Position numbers and translations under genes: made by a program
Notes under the pieces: generated by a model
Databases searched by the model: none
What the model was told of the DNA's origin: nothing
What the model saw: only the letters and a program-made list of their open reading frames with translations
Source of the DNA: Acidobacteriota bacterium
GTDB lineage: Bacteria; Acidobacteriota; Vicinamibacteria; Vicinamibacterales; CAVVIG01
Direction: 5' to 3'
Assembly (NCBI GenBank): GCA_018268955.1
Contig: JAFDVO010000002.1
Location: forward strand, 1 to 59,285
DNA length: 59,285 nt
Shown here: one piece after another, positions 1 to 9,371 of the stretch
How the letters are laid out: the number at the start of each line of letters is the position of its first letter
How positions within the stretch are numbered: position 1 is the stretch's first letter

Positions 1-61
1 AGTGAACGAGTACGTCAGCGGCCCTGGCCTGCGTGGGTGGACGCGAGAACCCGGCCCCCCT

Positions 62-97
62 CGAGTGAGTCACACGCGGTCCCCGCGTGCTCACTCG
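62..97 (-). terminator. Hairpin downstream of the opp operon
   Basis: The arm at 62-79 pairs with 83-97 (CGAGTGAG with CTCACTCG, then CGCGG with CCGCG), with two single-base bulges. It lies about 65 nt after the stop of the last opp gene read on the minus strand. There is no T-tract, so it may be a structural 3' end rather than a classical intrinsic terminator. Confidence 0.4.
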
Positions 98-130
98 ACG
101 TGTGCCTAGACACCGACGGCCCTTTCATAG

Positions 131-160
131 ATGCATTTCTGCATTTCTGCGTTTCGTGCG
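131..160. repeat. R1 octamer array directly after oppA stop
   Basis: The repeat reads GCAGAAATGC in the sense of the minus-strand oppA gene and touches its stop codon. Degenerate copies of the same octamer occur after five other genes in the window. Confidence 0.7.
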
Positions 161-1870
161 TTAGTCCCTCCCCCACCCGATGTCTTCGTACACCCACGTC
201 GCGAAGCCGAACGCGCCGAAGTTGACGAGCGTGCTGCGCGTGGCGGCGAGTTCCGGGCGCTGGTAGAGCGTCAGCGAGTGGACCTCCTCCCAGATCTGGC
301 GGTCCGCCTCGTTCGCCATCGTGACGGCCTTCGCACGGTCGAGTTCGCGATTCGTGGCGTCGAACAGCTGGTCGATCGCAGGCGTGCCGATCCGCGCGTA
401 GTTCTGCTGGATGTCCATCTCGCCTGACGCGTTGCGCCTCGGCATCGCGTAGAGCGACTTGGCCGAACTCATGGGGTACGGCGTGCCCATCCAGGAGAAA
501 ACGGTGAAGTCGAACTGGCCGGGCGTGATGTAGTTGGAGAAGAAGTCGGGGCTCGGGACGGTGCTGATGATCAGCTTCACGCCGACCTGCGCGAGCATGT
601 TCTGCATCAGCTCGGTTTCCTGCTTTGAGGTCGCCACGCCGCTCGGGATGATCGCGACGATTTCGAGCGGTCGCCCGTCCTTGCGGCGCACCGTTCCGTC
701 CATCCGCCAGCCGGCTTCGTCGAGCAACTGCTTCGCACGTTCGGGGTTGTAGGTGCCGACATCACCGGCGTTGTCCTGGTACCCGGCCTGGTTCGCCATG
801 AAGATGTGGTTGCCGAGCGGCTCCGCCTTGATGCCGAGCGGCGCGAGCATGGCGCGCGCAATGGCCTGCCGACTGATCGCCATCGCAAGGGCGCGCCGCA
901 CGCGGACGTCCTGGAGGTTCGGGCTCGTGCCGTTGATCGTGAGGTGGCGGAAGTTCGGCCCGCCAGCCAGCCGCAGGTCCACGCCCTCGATTTCCTTTGC
1001 GCGGTTGAACTTATTGACGTCGGGCCCGATGTCCATGGCGTCGATCTCGCCGTTCGCGATGGCGTCGATCTGCGCGTCCGGCTCGATCACCCGGAACACG
1101 ATGCGATCGAGCTTCGCCGGCTTGCCCCACCACCGCTCGTTGCGCACGAGCGTAATCGTCTTCGAGGTGACGTCGATCCCGCCCAGCTTGAACGGCCCGG
1201 CCGTCGTGAGCGGACGATCCTTCCACCCTTCGTTGAACACCTGCGGATCGCGCGTGGTGGACGCCGGCACGAGGTTCGCGAACAGCGATTGCCAGTCGGC
1301 GTAGCGCTTCGCGAACGTCACGATGACCTCGCGATCGTCCGCGCCGCGCTCGACCGACGCGATGTCCTCATAGCCGCTCGATGATGCGATCTGGTGCGTC
1401 TTGCTCGTGCCGTTCAGTGCGCGCCACAGCCAGTGGAAATCCGCCCACGTGATCGGAGAGCCGTCGTACCAGACGGCCTTCGGGTGAATCCGGTAGGTCA
1501 CGACCTGCTGGCCCTCATGTGTGACAGTCGGCTCGGACGCGAGCAGGTCCTGGTTCCAGACCGGCGTGCCTGCGGCGTCGTTCCCGAAGGCCGTCGGGAG
1601 CAGCGCATCCATCACGTACGCGTTCATCTGCTCGGTGCCGTCGAGGTGATGCCGGTTGTAGTTCGGGGGGATCGAATCCAGCGGATAGGTGAACGTCCCG
1701 CCGTCCTTCACCTGCTCGCGCGGCGTCTGGCGGATCTGGTTCTGCGCCGCACCCTGCGACTGCATCTGCCCACGATCGGCCGCAGACCCGGACGTGCACG
1801 CGGCAGCGCCAAGGGCCAGACATACGGCCACCACGACGGCGTGAAGACGGCGACGATCAACAGTCATCAT
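161..1870 (-). CDS. oppA: Oligopeptide ABC transporter substrate-binding lipoprotein
   Basis: This is an extracytoplasmic solute-binding protein of family 5 (OppA/DppA class) that would deliver peptides to the OppBC permease. The chosen ATG at 1870 is preceded by GGAG and gives a lipoprotein signal with lipobox LGAAAC, placing the lipidated Cys at residue 25. An in-frame start further upstream would add a tail encoded by repeat sequence. The body has the family length (about 569 aa), with the usual 'YPLDSIPPNYNRHHLDG' type N-terminal domain and the 'VRRALAMAISRQAIA' hinge region. It is last in a minus-strand operon oppB-oppC-oppDF-oppA, separated from oppDF by 117 bp that contains R3 and R8 repeats. 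Substrate specificity cannot be read from sequence. Confidence 0.9.
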   Translation of the reverse strand: MMTVDRRRLHAVVVAVCLALGAAACTSGSAADRGQMQSQGAAQNQIRQTPREQVKDGGTFTYPLDSIPPNYNRHHLDGTEQMNAYVMDALLPTAFGNDAAGTPVWNQDLLASEPTVTHEGQQVVTYRIHPKAVWYDGSPITWADFHWLWRALNGTSKTHQIASSSGYEDIASVERGADDREVIVTFAKRYADWQSLFANLVPASTTRDPQVFNEGWKDRPLTTAGPFKLGGIDVTSKTITLVRNERWWGKPAKLDRIVFRVIEPDAQIDAIANGEIDAMDIGPDVNKFNRAKEIEGVDLRLAGGPNFRHLTINGTSPNLQDVRVRRALAMAISRQAIARAMLAPLGIKAEPLGNHIFMANQAGYQDNAGDVGTYNPERAKQLLDEAGWRMDGTVRRKDGRPLEIVAIIPSGVATSKQETELMQNMLAQVGVKLIISTVPSPDFFSNYITPGQFDFTVFSWMGTPYPMSSAKSLYAMPRRNASGEMDIQQNYARIGTPAIDQLFDATNRELDRAKAVTMANEADRQIWEEVHSLTLYQRPELAATRSTLVNFGAFGFATWVYEDIGWGRD

Positions 1871-1892
1871 GGCGAGCTCCGCATGACACAGT

Positions 1893-1921
1893 GCTGATTG
1901 ACAATTGCTGATTGCTGATTT
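1893..1921. repeat. R3 heptamer array inside the opp operon
   Basis: Degenerate GCTGATT/GACAATT heptamers, the complement of the GCAATCA units at 17135-17180. It sits between oppDF and oppA within one transcription unit. Confidence 0.65.
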
Positions 1922-1941
1922 GGACATGCCGGCGCCCACTC

Positions 1942-1970
1942 GACCGCGGATCACGCGGAGGTCACCGAGA
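1942..1970. repeat. R8-type repeat between oppDF and oppA
   Basis: CCGCGGATCACGCGGAGGTC matches the style of the copy at 54682-54714 (CACCGCGGAGCACGCGGAGG). It is a degenerate 8-9 bp unit ending in CGGAG. Confidence 0.55.
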
Positions 1971-1987
1971 CATGAGCAATCAGCCGT

Positions 1988-4087
1988 TCAAAGTACTTCC
2001 ACCGCCGTGGCCCAATGGCAGGCGTCGAGATGATCGGGGCTGCCGGTTCGTGGCAGCAGCGCGGGCGACTCGTCGATGCATCGCTGCCGCTGCGGCTCTG
2101 TCAGCTCGTTCGCGAACTTCTGGCACCGCGTCCGGAAGCGGCAGCCGGACGGTGGGTTCGCCGGGCTCGGCAGATCGCCCTTCAGGACGATACGGACCCG
2201 CGCGCGTTCCTTGTGCGGGTCTGGCAGTGGGATCGCCGAGAGGAGCGCCTGCGTGTACGGGTGTGCGGGCCGGTCGAACACCTCGTCCACGTCGCCTGAC
2301 TCGATGATGCGACCGAGGTACATCACTGCAACGCGGTTGCCGATGTGCCGCACCACCGCGAGGTCGTGAGCGACGAAGAGGTAGGAGAGGCCGAGCTGGT
2401 CGCGGAGCCGCTCCAGCAGGTTGATCACGCCGGCCCTGACCGACACGTCCAGGGCCGAAACCGGCTCGTCGAGGACGAGAATCTTCGGCTCGAGCGCCAG
2501 CGCGCGCGCGATGCCAATGCGCTGACGCTGACCGCCGGAGAACGCGGCGGGGTAGCGGTTCACGTGCTCGGCCCTGAGGCCGACGAGCGTCAGCAGTTCG
2601 CGCACGCGGGCGGAGACCCGCTCGGGCGCGACGCCGTGCGCACGCAGGGGTTCGGCGAGGATCTCGCCAATCGGGAGGCGCGGGTCGAGCGAGGCCATCG
2701 GATCCTGGAAGACCACCTGCAGGTCACGGCGGATGCCGAACTTCTCCGCCCCCGACATGCGGGCGGTGTCATGCCCCAGCACGGCGATGTGGCCAGATGC
2801 CGGACGACCCAGGTTCAGGATCTCCATGATCGTCGTCGTCTTCCCGCAGCCCGACTCGCCGACCAGCCCGAGCGTCTCACCCTCGCGGATGTCGAAGCTG
2901 ACGCCGTCGACCGCGCGCACCTCGCCGACCTTGCGGCGAAGCACCGCGCCCTTCATCTGCGGATAGCTCTTCACGAGATCCTGCACGACGAGCATCTGTT
3001 GACGCTGTTCCCGCGGGACGGACCGAACTGCGTCAGAAGACGGCAGCGGGGCAGGGAAGATGTCGCGGCTGGTGAGCTGGCGCTGCTCGATGTCGTCCTT
3101 GAAGTGGCACGCGGCGCGCTGCGTGTCGGCGGGCTCGCGACCGGCGATCGGCAGCAGGCCCGGCTCCTCGCGGCGGCAGATGTCCTGCGCCATGGGGCAG
3201 CGAGGCACGAACGGACAGCCCGTCGGCAGGTTGATGAGTGACGGGGGCGTGCCTTCGATGGGTGTGAGCGGCTGGCGTTCGCCCGCGTCCGCGCGCGGAA
3301 TGGAGCCGAGGAGCCCGAGCGTGTACGGCATCCGCGGCCGGTAGAACACATCGTCCACGGACCCGGTCTCGACAATCGTCCCGGCGTACATGACCGAAAC
3401 GCGGTCCGCGATTCCGGCGATAACCCCGAGGTCGTGCGTGATGAGGACAATGGCGGCGCCGGTCATCCGACGGGCGGTCTGCAGGACGTCGAGGATCTGC
3501 GCCTGGATGGTGACATCCAGCGCCGTCGTCGGTTCGTCGGCGATGATGAGCGACGGCCGGTTGGCAATCGCCATGGCGATCATCACGCGCTGCCGCATGC
3601 CACCGGAGAACTCGTGCGGGAACGCCGTCGCACGCTGCGCGGCGTTCGGAATCCCAACCGTGTGCAGCAGGTCGACGGCGCGACGCATCGCCTCGCCGCG
3701 TGAGACCGTCTCGTGCACGAGGATCGCCTCGGCGATCTGGTCGCCCACGGTGTAGACGGGCGTCAACGCGGAGAGCGGATCCTGGAACACCATCGCGATG
3801 CGGCTGCCGCGCACCGCCGAGAGCGCATCATCCGACTGCCCGATCAGCTCCTGTCCGTTCAGGCGTGCCGACCCGGTCACCTCGGCGTGACCGGGCAGCA
3901 GGTTCATTACGGCGAGCGACGAAACGGACTTCCCGGAACCCGATTCGCCGACGATGCCGAGGACCTCTCCGGGTGCGACGTCGTAGCTGACCGATCGGAC
4001 CGCCCGCACGAGCCCCGCCTCGGTCCTGAACGACACCGACAGGTCGCGGACCGAGAGCAGCGGCGTGCCTGGTGCGGTCACGCGCAC
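1988..4087 (-). CDS. oppDF: Fused dual-ATPase ABC transporter subunit (OppD-OppF)
   Basis: A single polypeptide of about 699 aa carries both ATPases of a peptide importer. The first half has Walker A GESGSGKS, signature FSGGMRQRV and Walker [13 protein letters not shown]. The second has [16 protein letters not shown] and [12 protein letters not shown]. Each half ends with the Cys-containing oligopeptide/dipeptide C-terminal region ([14 protein letters not shown] and CRFRTRC). In most bacteria these are separate oppD and oppF genes; the fused form resembles GsiA. The first in-frame start lies deep in oppC in another frame, so I chose the GTG at 4087, just after the oppC stop and preceded by AGGGG; a second GTG lies at 4081. 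It works with the permeases immediately upstream. Confidence 0.92.
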   Translation of the reverse strand: MRVTAPGTPLLSVRDLSVSFRTEAGLVRAVRSVSYDVAPGEVLGIVGESGSGKSVSSLAVMNLLPGHAEVTGSARLNGQELIGQSDDALSAVRGSRIAMVFQDPLSALTPVYTVGDQIAEAILVHETVSRGEAMRRAVDLLHTVGIPNAAQRATAFPHEFSGGMRQRVMIAMAIANRPSLIIADEPTTALDVTIQAQILDVLQTARRMTGAAIVLITHDLGVIAGIADRVSVMYAGTIVETGSVDDVFYRPRMPYTLGLLGSIPRADAGERQPLTPIEGTPPSLINLPTGCPFVPRCPMAQDICRREEPGLLPIAGREPADTQRAACHFKDDIEQRQLTSRDIFPAPLPSSDAVRSVPREQRQQMLVVQDLVKSYPQMKGAVLRRKVGEVRAVDGVSFDIREGETLGLVGESGCGKTTTIMEILNLGRPASGHIAVLGHDTARMSGAEKFGIRRDLQVVFQDPMASLDPRLPIGEILAEPLRAHGVAPERVSARVRELLTLVGLRAEHVNRYPAAFSGGQRQRIGIARALALEPKILVLDEPVSALDVSVRAGVINLLERLRDQLGLSYLFVAHDLAVVRHIGNRVAVMYLGRIIESGDVDEVFDRPAHPYTQALLSAIPLPDPHKERARVRIVLKGDLPSPANPPSGCRFRTRCQKFANELTEPQRQRCIDESPALLPRTGSPDHLDACHWATAVEVL

Positions 4088-4088
4088 G

Positions 4089-5045
4089 TCAGTGATGCCC
4101 CTGCGCGTTCGGGTCGAACGCGTCGCGCAGTCCGTCGCCGACGAGGTTGATCGCGAGCACGAGGATGACCAGGAAGGCGGCCGGGAAGTAGAACTCCCAT
4201 GGGAATGTGAGCGCCGCGTTCGCGTAGTCGCCAATCAACGTGCCGAGGGAGACGTCCGGTGGTTGCACCCCGAAGCCGAAGAAGGAGAGTCCGACCTCAG
4301 CCAGGATGAGCGAGCTCACGTTGATCGTCGCGTCGATGATGAGCAGCGACGCCATGTTGGGCAGGATGTGCCGGAAGATGATGCGCCAGCCAGGCACGCC
4401 CATGAAGCGCGCAGCGTGCACGAACTCGCGTTCCCGCAGCGACAGCGTCATGCCGCGGACGATGCGGGCCGTCACCATCCACTGGAACGCCGCCAGCAGC
4501 ACAACGAAGATCAGCCAGGTGTGGCCGCGGAAGCTCGGTGACAGGATGGCGATGATCAGGAACGCCGGCAGGACCATCAGCAGGTCGATCAGGGTCACCA
4601 GGGCGGTGTTCACGGCGCCGCCGAAATAGCCGGCGAACGCGCCGACCGTGGCGGCAAGGGCGGTTGCCATCAGCGCCCCGAGCAGGCCGATGACGAGCGA
4701 CTTCTGCAGCCCGCGCATGGTGAGGGCGAAGACATCGAAGCCGTTCTGCGTCGTCCCGAACCAGTGCGAGGCACTCGGCGGTTCGAGGAAGGCGGTGAAG
4801 TCCAGCTGGTCGTACTGCCACCGACCCAGGTACGGGCTGAGGTAGGCGACCCCGAACAACAGGGCGACGACGACGAGGCCGGCGATGGCGAGCCGCTGCC
4901 GCAGGAAGCGGCGCCAGACCAGTTGCAGGCGAGAGGCCGCCGCGTCCTCCAGTGGTGCCTGTGCCCCCGATCCTGACGCCGTGCCGCTTTGCAGGCCTGG
5001 TGCCGGACCGCCGTCCGGCTGGAGCGTGTCGGTCATCTCAGACAC
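4089..5045 (-). CDS. oppC: Oligopeptide ABC transporter permease (OppC/DppC)
   Basis: Inner-membrane permease of the binding-protein-dependent type, about 318 aa. It has a hydrophilic N-terminus, a first membrane span ([18 protein letters not shown]) and the EAA loop region near '[18 protein letters not shown]' that contacts the ATPases. It ends with '[19 protein letters not shown]', the typical OppC C-terminus. The GTG at 5045 overlaps the end of oppB by 8 nt; an ATG at 5036, one nt past that stop, is an equally good start. Translational coupling to oppB is likely. Confidence 0.92.
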   Translation of the reverse strand: MSEMTDTLQPDGGPAPGLQSGTASGSGAQAPLEDAAASRLQLVWRRFLRQRLAIAGLVVVALLFGVAYLSPYLGRWQYDQLDFTAFLEPPSASHWFGTTQNGFDVFALTMRGLQKSLVIGLLGALMATALAATVGAFAGYFGGAVNTALVTLIDLLMVLPAFLIIAILSPSFRGHTWLIFVVLLAAFQWMVTARIVRGMTLSLREREFVHAARFMGVPGWRIIFRHILPNMASLLIIDATINVSSLILAEVGLSFFGFGVQPPDVSLGTLIGDYANAALTFPWEFYFPAAFLVILVLAINLVGDGLRDAFDPNAQGHH

Positions 5046-6018
5046 GGACCCGCGGGTCCAGCGCCGCGTACGCCAGGTCCGAGAGGAACCCGGCGATGAG
5101 CACGAGCACGCCGACGAAGAGGGTCACGCCGGCGACGGAGTTGATGTCGTTCTTCGTCACCGATTCCACGAAGTACTCGCCCATGCCGTGCCAGCCGAAC
5201 AGCCGCTCGGTGAAGGTCGCTCCGACGAAGAGCAGCGCGAACTCGTACGCGAAGAAGGTGGCCATCGGGATCAGGGCGGTCCGCAGGCCGTGCTTGATGA
5301 GGGCCTGCGAGCGACGGAGCCCCTTCGCGCGCGCGGTCCGCAGGAAATCGCTGCCGAGGACGTCGAGCATCGCGTTGCGCTGGTAGCGGCCGTAGAACGC
5401 CACGGCGATGACGATGAGCACGAGCGACGGCAGGACCAGGTGCGCGAAGCGGTTCACGAGCCCGGCCGCCGACCACGGATCCATGCCGGGGGTCAGCTCG
5501 CCGGTCGTGTAGAGCAGCTTGAAGCCGAGCGCGTTGTTCAGCCCAATGCCGGCGTTCTTGAAGAGGACGCCGAGGACGACTGCCGGGATCGACAGGATGA
5601 CGAACGAGGAGACCGTCAGCACCCGGTCCGCGAGCTGGTACTGCTTCACGGCCCCGTACGCGCCCGCGGCGACCCCAAGCAGCGTGCCCACGACCGCGCC
5701 GACGACCACGAGCCGCAGGCTCACCCACATGCGGCGGCCGATCTCGGCGTTGACCGGTTGATTGTCGATGGTGCGGCCGAGGTCCCCTCGCAGCAGGCCG
5801 GCTCCCCAGCGGCGGTAGCGCGTCAGCACCGGCACCTTGTCGTTCATGTTCAGCTCGTCGAGCCGCGCATCCACGACCGCGACCGGAGGCGGGGGGTTGC
5901 GCCCCTCATAGCGCGCCCGTGGCCGCAACTGCGTCGCCGCGAGCAGGTAGGCGACCGACGTCGACACGACGACGAGGCACAGCAGATACACGAGTCGGCG
6001 CAGCAGGAATGCGGCCAT
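5038..6018 (-). CDS. oppB: Oligopeptide ABC transporter permease (OppB/DppB)
   Basis: First gene of the minus-strand opp operon, encoding a 326 aa permease. It opens with the OppB-type membrane anchor (AAFLLRRLVYLLCLVVVSTS). It contains the cytoplasmic EAA-like loop 'FLRTARAKGLRRSQALIKHG' and ends with a region resembling 'GVLVLIAGFLSDLAYAALDP', as in DppB. A periplasmic insertion around residues 38-75 is rich in Arg and Pro. A TAAGTT -10-like box at 6031-6036 lies 12 nt upstream of the ATG, and no good Shine-Dalgarno is visible, so the leader may be very short. Confidence 0.92.
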   Translation of the reverse strand: MAAFLLRRLVYLLCLVVVSTSVAYLLAATQLRPRARYEGRNPPPPVAVVDARLDELNMNDKVPVLTRYRRWGAGLLRGDLGRTIDNQPVNAEIGRRMWVSLRLVVVGAVVGTLLGVAAGAYGAVKQYQLADRVLTVSSFVILSIPAVVLGVLFKNAGIGLNNALGFKLLYTTGELTPGMDPWSAAGLVNRFAHLVLPSLVLIVIAVAFYGRYQRNAMLDVLGSDFLRTARAKGLRRSQALIKHGLRTALIPMATFFAYEFALLFVGATFTERLFGWHGMGEYFVESVTKNDINSVAGVTLFVGVLVLIAGFLSDLAYAALDPRVRV

Positions 6019-6030
6019 GTGTCTCGGCCC

Positions 6031-6036
6031 AACTTA
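6031..6036 (-). promoter_or_regulatory. Candidate -10 box of the opp operon
   Basis: TAAGTT on the minus strand, 12 nt before the oppB ATG. No clear -35 is visible. Confidence 0.35.
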
Positions 6037-6093
6037 GCACGACCCCGCCGGCCCGGTCCCGGAGCCCGGCTCGGTCAAGGCCCGGACGTCGCG

Positions 6094-6159
6094 TCCGAGT
6101 CCCCAGTCCCGAATCCCGAGTCCCGAGTCCCGAGTTCCGAGTCCCGAGTCCCGAGTCCC
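6094..6159. repeat. R2 heptamer array (CCCGAGT)
   Basis: Nine or so near-perfect CCCGAGT heptamers occupy the divergent spacer between oppB and the monooxygenase gene. The array ends 5 bp before a TATAAC -10-like box. The complementary unit GGGACTC appears at 27434-27516. Confidence 0.8.
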
Positions 6160-6164
6160 TGATG

Positions 6165-6170
6165 TATAAC
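6165..6170 (+). promoter_or_regulatory. Candidate -10 box abutting the R2 array
   Basis: TATAAC lies just after the heptamer array and 25 nt before the GTG of the monooxygenase. The expected -35 position falls inside the repeats. Confidence 0.45.
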
Positions 6171-6195
6171 TTCCCCCTCTGAACTGGAGGCGCGT

Positions 6196-7539
6196 GTGAG
6201 AAGAATGCTGCTGTCGTCGGCGTGCCTGGCCCTCGTTGGACTCTCGAACCCCGGAGCGCTTCTCGCGCAGGGCGCGCCCGCGCGCCAGCCCACCTTCACG
6301 AAGGACGTCGCGCCGATCCTCTACAAGAACTGCATCGGCTGCCACCGAGCCGGAGAGATCGGGCCGATGTCTCTCGTGACCTATGACGAGGTGCGTCCGT
6401 GGGCGCGGGCCATCCGCGATCGGGTCAACAGCGGCCAGATGCCGCCGTGGTTTGCCGAAGGCGATCACGGACGGTTCACGAACGAACGTCGCTTGACGGA
6501 CGCGGAGAAGGCGACGCTCACGGCGTGGGTGGCAGCCGGCGCGCCGCAAGGCAATCGCAAGGACCTGCCGGCGGTGCCGCGCTTCACGGACGGCTGGCAG
6601 ATCGGCAAGCCGGATGCAGTCTTCGAGATGCCGGAGCCGTTCGCGATTCCCGCAAGCGGGACCATCGAGTATCAGTACTACGAGGTCCCCACGAACTTCA
6701 CCGAGGACCGATGGATTCAGGCGGCGGAAGTGCGGCCCGGTGATCCGAAGCACGTCCACCACGTGATCGTTTCTGTGATCGAGCCGCAGAAGGCGGAGCG
6801 CCCGAGCATCCTGCAGGTCAAGCCGATCGTGCCCCCGAACCAGCCGCCTGCGCCTCCACGCGCCGCGCGCCCGCCGCTGAGCGATACGGAGCGTGCGACC
6901 GCCGCCCGCCGGGCTGGTGCGATCACGCTCGTGCCGTGGGCCGGAGGTGAGGAGCCGCACGTCTATCCCGAAGGAACGGCCAAGCGGATCCCGGCGGGCT
7001 CCATCCTGCTGTTCTCGCAGCACTACACCGCCAACGGCACCGCCAGCTCCGACCGCACGAAGATCGGCTTCATCTTCTCGAAGGAACCGCCGAAGCGGGA
7101 GATCCGCACCGGGCAGATCCTCAACACGCAGTTCGTGATCCCGCCTGGGGCCGGCGACGTGCAGGTCGAGGCCGAGGCCACGATGCTCGACGATGCGAAG
7201 GTGTGGACGCTGCATCCGCACATGCACCTGCGTGGCAAGGACATGACCTACACGGTCATCTATCCGGACGGCCGCAGTGAGGTCGTGCTGAAGGTGCCGC
7301 GTTACTACCCCGACTGGCAGACCGACTACTACCTGCGGGAACCGCTCGTGCTGCCCAAGGGCTCCAGGATCCACGTCACCGCCCACTTCGATAACTCGCC
7401 CGGCAACAAATACAATCCGAACCCGAACGACACGATCCGGTGGGGCGAACAGAGCTGGGAAGAGATGATGATCGGCTGGCTCACCTACACCGCGGATCAC
7501 GCGGAGCCGCCCGGGGTTCGACCGACAGGGCAGCAATGA
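6196..7539 (+). CDS. Exported c-type haem / copper type II monooxygenase-like protein
   Basis: A Sec signal peptide (cleavage near LLAQG) is followed by a class I cytochrome c-like domain with haem site NCIGCH, then a C-terminal domain of the copper type II ascorbate-dependent monooxygenase (PHM/DBM) class. Candidate copper ligands are the HVHHV pair, the His in SQHYTANG, the HPHMH motif and the Met of WEEMMIGW. It is expected in the periplasm; the substrate is unknown, and the haem domain may feed electrons to copper instead of ascorbate. The GTG at 6196 has GGAGG five nt upstream. It is a more distant paralogue of the tandem pair at 38.1-41.3 kb, and like them it is followed by an R1 array. 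Confidence 0.85.
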   Translation: MRRMLLSSACLALVGLSNPGALLAQGAPARQPTFTKDVAPILYKNCIGCHRAGEIGPMSLVTYDEVRPWARAIRDRVNSGQMPPWFAEGDHGRFTNERRLTDAEKATLTAWVAAGAPQGNRKDLPAVPRFTDGWQIGKPDAVFEMPEPFAIPASGTIEYQYYEVPTNFTEDRWIQAAEVRPGDPKHVHHVIVSVIEPQKAERPSILQVKPIVPPNQPPAPPRAARPPLSDTERATAARRAGAITLVPWAGGEEPHVYPEGTAKRIPAGSILLFSQHYTANGTASSDRTKIGFIFSKEPPKREIRTGQILNTQFVIPPGAGDVQVEAEATMLDDAKVWTLHPHMHLRGKDMTYTVIYPDGRSEVVLKVPRYYPDWQTDYYLREPLVLPKGSRIHVTAHFDNSPGNKYNPNPNDTIRWGEQSWEEMMIGWLTYTADHAEPPGVRPTGQQ

Positions 7540-7604
7540 AGAAATGCAGAAATGCAAGAACGCAGAAATGCAAGAACGCAGAGACGTAGGAATGCAGGAA
7601 TGCG
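7540..7604. repeat. R1 octamer array after the monooxygenase stop
   Basis: Alternating GCAGAAAT and GCAAGAAC octamers begin at the base after the stop codon, in sense orientation. An R9 hairpin follows directly. Confidence 0.85.
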
Positions 7605-7608
7605 TTCT

Positions 7609-7641
7609 GGCCGTCGTAGGCGGCGGGCTTCAGCCCGCCGC
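7609..7641. repeat. R9 hairpin element (copy 1)
   Basis: GCGGCGGGCT and AGCCCGCCGC (7620-7629 and 7632-7641) form a perfect inverted repeat, preceded by GTCGTAG. Copies with the same flank occur at 14176-14207 and 47500-47531. It lies just before the ribosome binding site of the NIPSNAP gene. Confidence 0.8.
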
Positions 7642-7665
7642 TTTCACATGGGAGAGGAGAGGCCG

Positions 7666-8139
7666 ATGACGAAGTGGATAGTCGCAGCGATGGTGGGCGC
7701 GTGCCTGTCGGGGTGTGCGGTCCCTGCGTGGGCGCAGGCGCCGCCGGCGCCGCGGCCTGCCCCGGCGCCGACACCCGCCTGTGGCCCGGGCCAGCCAGCC
7801 TCGAGCAAGAGCGTGGACAAGGCGTCGCGCTGTTTCGAGCTGCGGACCTACACGGTCCAGGAGGGCAGCTCGATCGAGGTGCTGCACAACCGCTTCAGGA
7901 CCGCGACCTCGCGCCTCTTCATGAAGCACGGCATGCAGATCGTCGGGTACTGGCAGCCGGTCACCATGCCGAACACGCTGATCTACATGCTGGCGTACAA
8001 GGACAACGCGGAGCGCGATCGTGCCTGGGCGGCGTTCAACACGGACCCCGAGTGGGTGAAGACACGCACCGAGATGGCGGTCAACGTGAAAGTCGACAGC
8101 CTGTTTCTGGGCGCCACCGACTACTCGCCAATCAAGTAG
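7666..8139 (+). CDS. NIPSNAP-family lipoprotein
   Basis: The ATG at 7666 follows a strong GGAGAGGAGAGG and starts a signal peptide with a plausible lipobox (LSGC), a Pro/Ala-rich linker, then a NIPSNAP domain. The domain is recognised from 'CFELRTYTV' and the pattern HNRF..SRLFMKHGMQIVGYW..LIYMLAYKD..ERDRAWAAFNTDPEW. NIPSNAP domains are dimeric alpha-beta barrel folds of mostly unknown biochemical role. The upstream in-frame codons are R1/R9 repeat sequence and are not part of the gene. The AEC carrier starts 12 bp downstream, so the two may be cotranscribed. Confidence 0.85.
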   Translation: MTKWIVAAMVGACLSGCAVPAWAQAPPAPRPAPAPTPACGPGQPASSKSVDKASRCFELRTYTVQEGSSIEVLHNRFRTATSRLFMKHGMQIVGYWQPVTMPNTLIYMLAYKDNAERDRAWAAFNTDPEWVKTRTEMAVNVKVDSLFLGATDYSPIK

Positions 8140-8151
8140 CACCGCCTGTCG

Positions 8152-9060
8152 TTGTCGCTCGTCCTCTCCATCTTCCTCGATGACATCGCGCCGATCTTCG
8201 CGCTGGCCGCCGTGGGGTTCCTGCTCGCACGGCGCGCCGGCGCGAATGTGCGGACGCTCTCGGCGGTCAGCTTCAACGCGCTCTCGCCCTGTCTCGTCTT
8301 CGACCAGCTCGTCACCTCGCGGGTCGGCATCTCGCAATCGTGGCGGGTGGTCGCCTTCTGTGTCCTGATCACCGCGGCGATTGGCGTCGCGGCGTGGGCG
8401 GCGGCGTCGGTCCTCCGGTTGGCGGGCGCCACGCGCACGAGCTTCCTGCTCGTCGTGATGTTCTCGAACAGCGGCAACTACGCCCTGCCGGTCGTGCTCT
8501 TTGCCTTTGGGAACGACGCGCTCGCCTACGCGAGCGTGTACTTCGTCACGAGCGCGATCCTGGTCTACACCTTCGGCGTCTTCGTCGCCGCGAGCGGTCG
8601 CGCCAGCACGCGCCTTGCCTTGTCCCGCGTCGTCCGTGTGCCTGCCGTGTGGGGGACCGTCGCGGCGGTGGTGGTCATGGCTACGGGGCTGTCCGTGCCC
8701 ACCGCCGTCATGCGGCCGGTCGGACTCCTTGGCGACGCAGCGATCCCGGTGATGCTGCTGGTGCTCGGCATGCAGCTCGAACGGCACACCCGGCCCGAGC
8801 ACCCGACGGCGGTCTCGACAGCCGTGCTCCTGTCCCTGCTGATTTCCCCGGCGCTGGCCTTCATGCTCGCGTCGGCCCTGGGGCTCGAGGGCGCGGCCCG
8901 CCAGGCGACCGTCATTGAAGCATCGATGCCTGCAGCGGTCGCGACCACCGTGCTCTCCCTCGAATTCGACCTCGACGCCAACTTCACCACGAGCGTCGTC
9001 CTGTTTTCGACGCTGCTCAGCCCCTTCACGCTCGTCGCGCTCATCGCGTACCTGCGATAA
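8152..9060 (+). CDS. AEC-family (auxin efflux carrier-like) transporter
   Basis: A 302 aa integral membrane protein with about ten hydrophobic spans. It matches the bacterial AEC family: an N-terminal 'DDIAPIFALAAVGFLLARR', a central polar segment with 'MFSNSGNYALPVVLFAFG' containing the conserved Asn-Gly-Asn type crossover region, and a second half with 'PVMLLVLGMQLER'. Substrates in this family are usually carboxylates or other small anions. The only start consistent with full length is the TTG at 8152; the first in-frame ATG is about 100 codons in. It lies 12 bp after the NIPSNAP stop, with no obvious own promoter. Confidence 0.85.
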   Translation: MSLVLSIFLDDIAPIFALAAVGFLLARRAGANVRTLSAVSFNALSPCLVFDQLVTSRVGISQSWRVVAFCVLITAAIGVAAWAAASVLRLAGATRTSFLLVVMFSNSGNYALPVVLFAFGNDALAYASVYFVTSAILVYTFGVFVAASGRASTRLALSRVVRVPAVWGTVAAVVVMATGLSVPTAVMRPVGLLGDAAIPVMLLVLGMQLERHTRPEHPTAVSTAVLLSLLISPALAFMLASALGLEGAARQATVIEASMPAAVATTVLSLEFDLDANFTTSVVLFSTLLSPFTLVALIAYLR

Positions 9061-9371
9061 CGGTCGGGGACGCCGGAAGCCCACCCGCCTTCCCAGCCCT
9101 CCATTTCCGCGTTTCTGCGTTTCCGCATTCTTGCGTTTCTGCATTCTTGCGTTACCCGAATGCACACTGCCAGCCCTGCATCTCTGCCTTTGTGCATTCG
9201 AGCGTTTCCGAGGCGCAGCCAACAAACGGGTGTGGCGTGTACTGCTGTGCTGAGCTCCTGATGCGTCGTGTCCTTCCACGGGCGGCGAAGCGCGCTCGAG
9301 TGCGTTGGCTGCACCAGCACAGCTGTTTGCGGTGAAGTGAAGCGTTCGGCGTGCCTGTCGATTGCACTCGC
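9061..9371. other. 311 bp spacer, mostly R1 repeat
   Basis: Pyrimidine-rich R1 octamers (GCGTTTCT/GCATTCTT) fill 9102-9153, with weaker copies to about 9211. The remainder up to the chemoreceptor shows no convincing gene, hairpin or promoter, although there is a GAAG just before an alternative GTG at 9351. Relative to the upstream AEC gene this R1 copy is antisense, unlike the other R1 arrays. Confidence 0.65.

Noticed and set aside
2345..3241. Long plus-strand open frame opposite oppDF
   Set aside because: Antisense shadow of a gene with clear ABC motifs; its Arg/His/Asp-rich translation reflects GC-rich codon bias.
4088..4234. Upstream extension of oppDF to an ATG at 4234
   Set aside because: The added residues are Ser/Arg/Thr-rich out-of-frame oppC sequence; GTG 4087 fits the gene junction.
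7488..7506. R8-like sequence inside the monooxygenase coding end
   Set aside because: It resembles 1942-1960 but encodes the in-frame tail TADHAEPPG, so chance or borderline similarity is likelier than insertion.
6034..7557. 507-codon minus-strand frame opposite the monooxygenase
   Set aside because: The plus-strand gene has signal peptide, haem motif and copper ligands; the antisense product is low complexity and runs into repeat arrays.
7630..9279. 549-codon minus-strand frame opposite the NIPSNAP and AEC genes
   Set aside because: Composition is typical of antisense GC-rich DNA and it spans two recognised genes and an R1 array.
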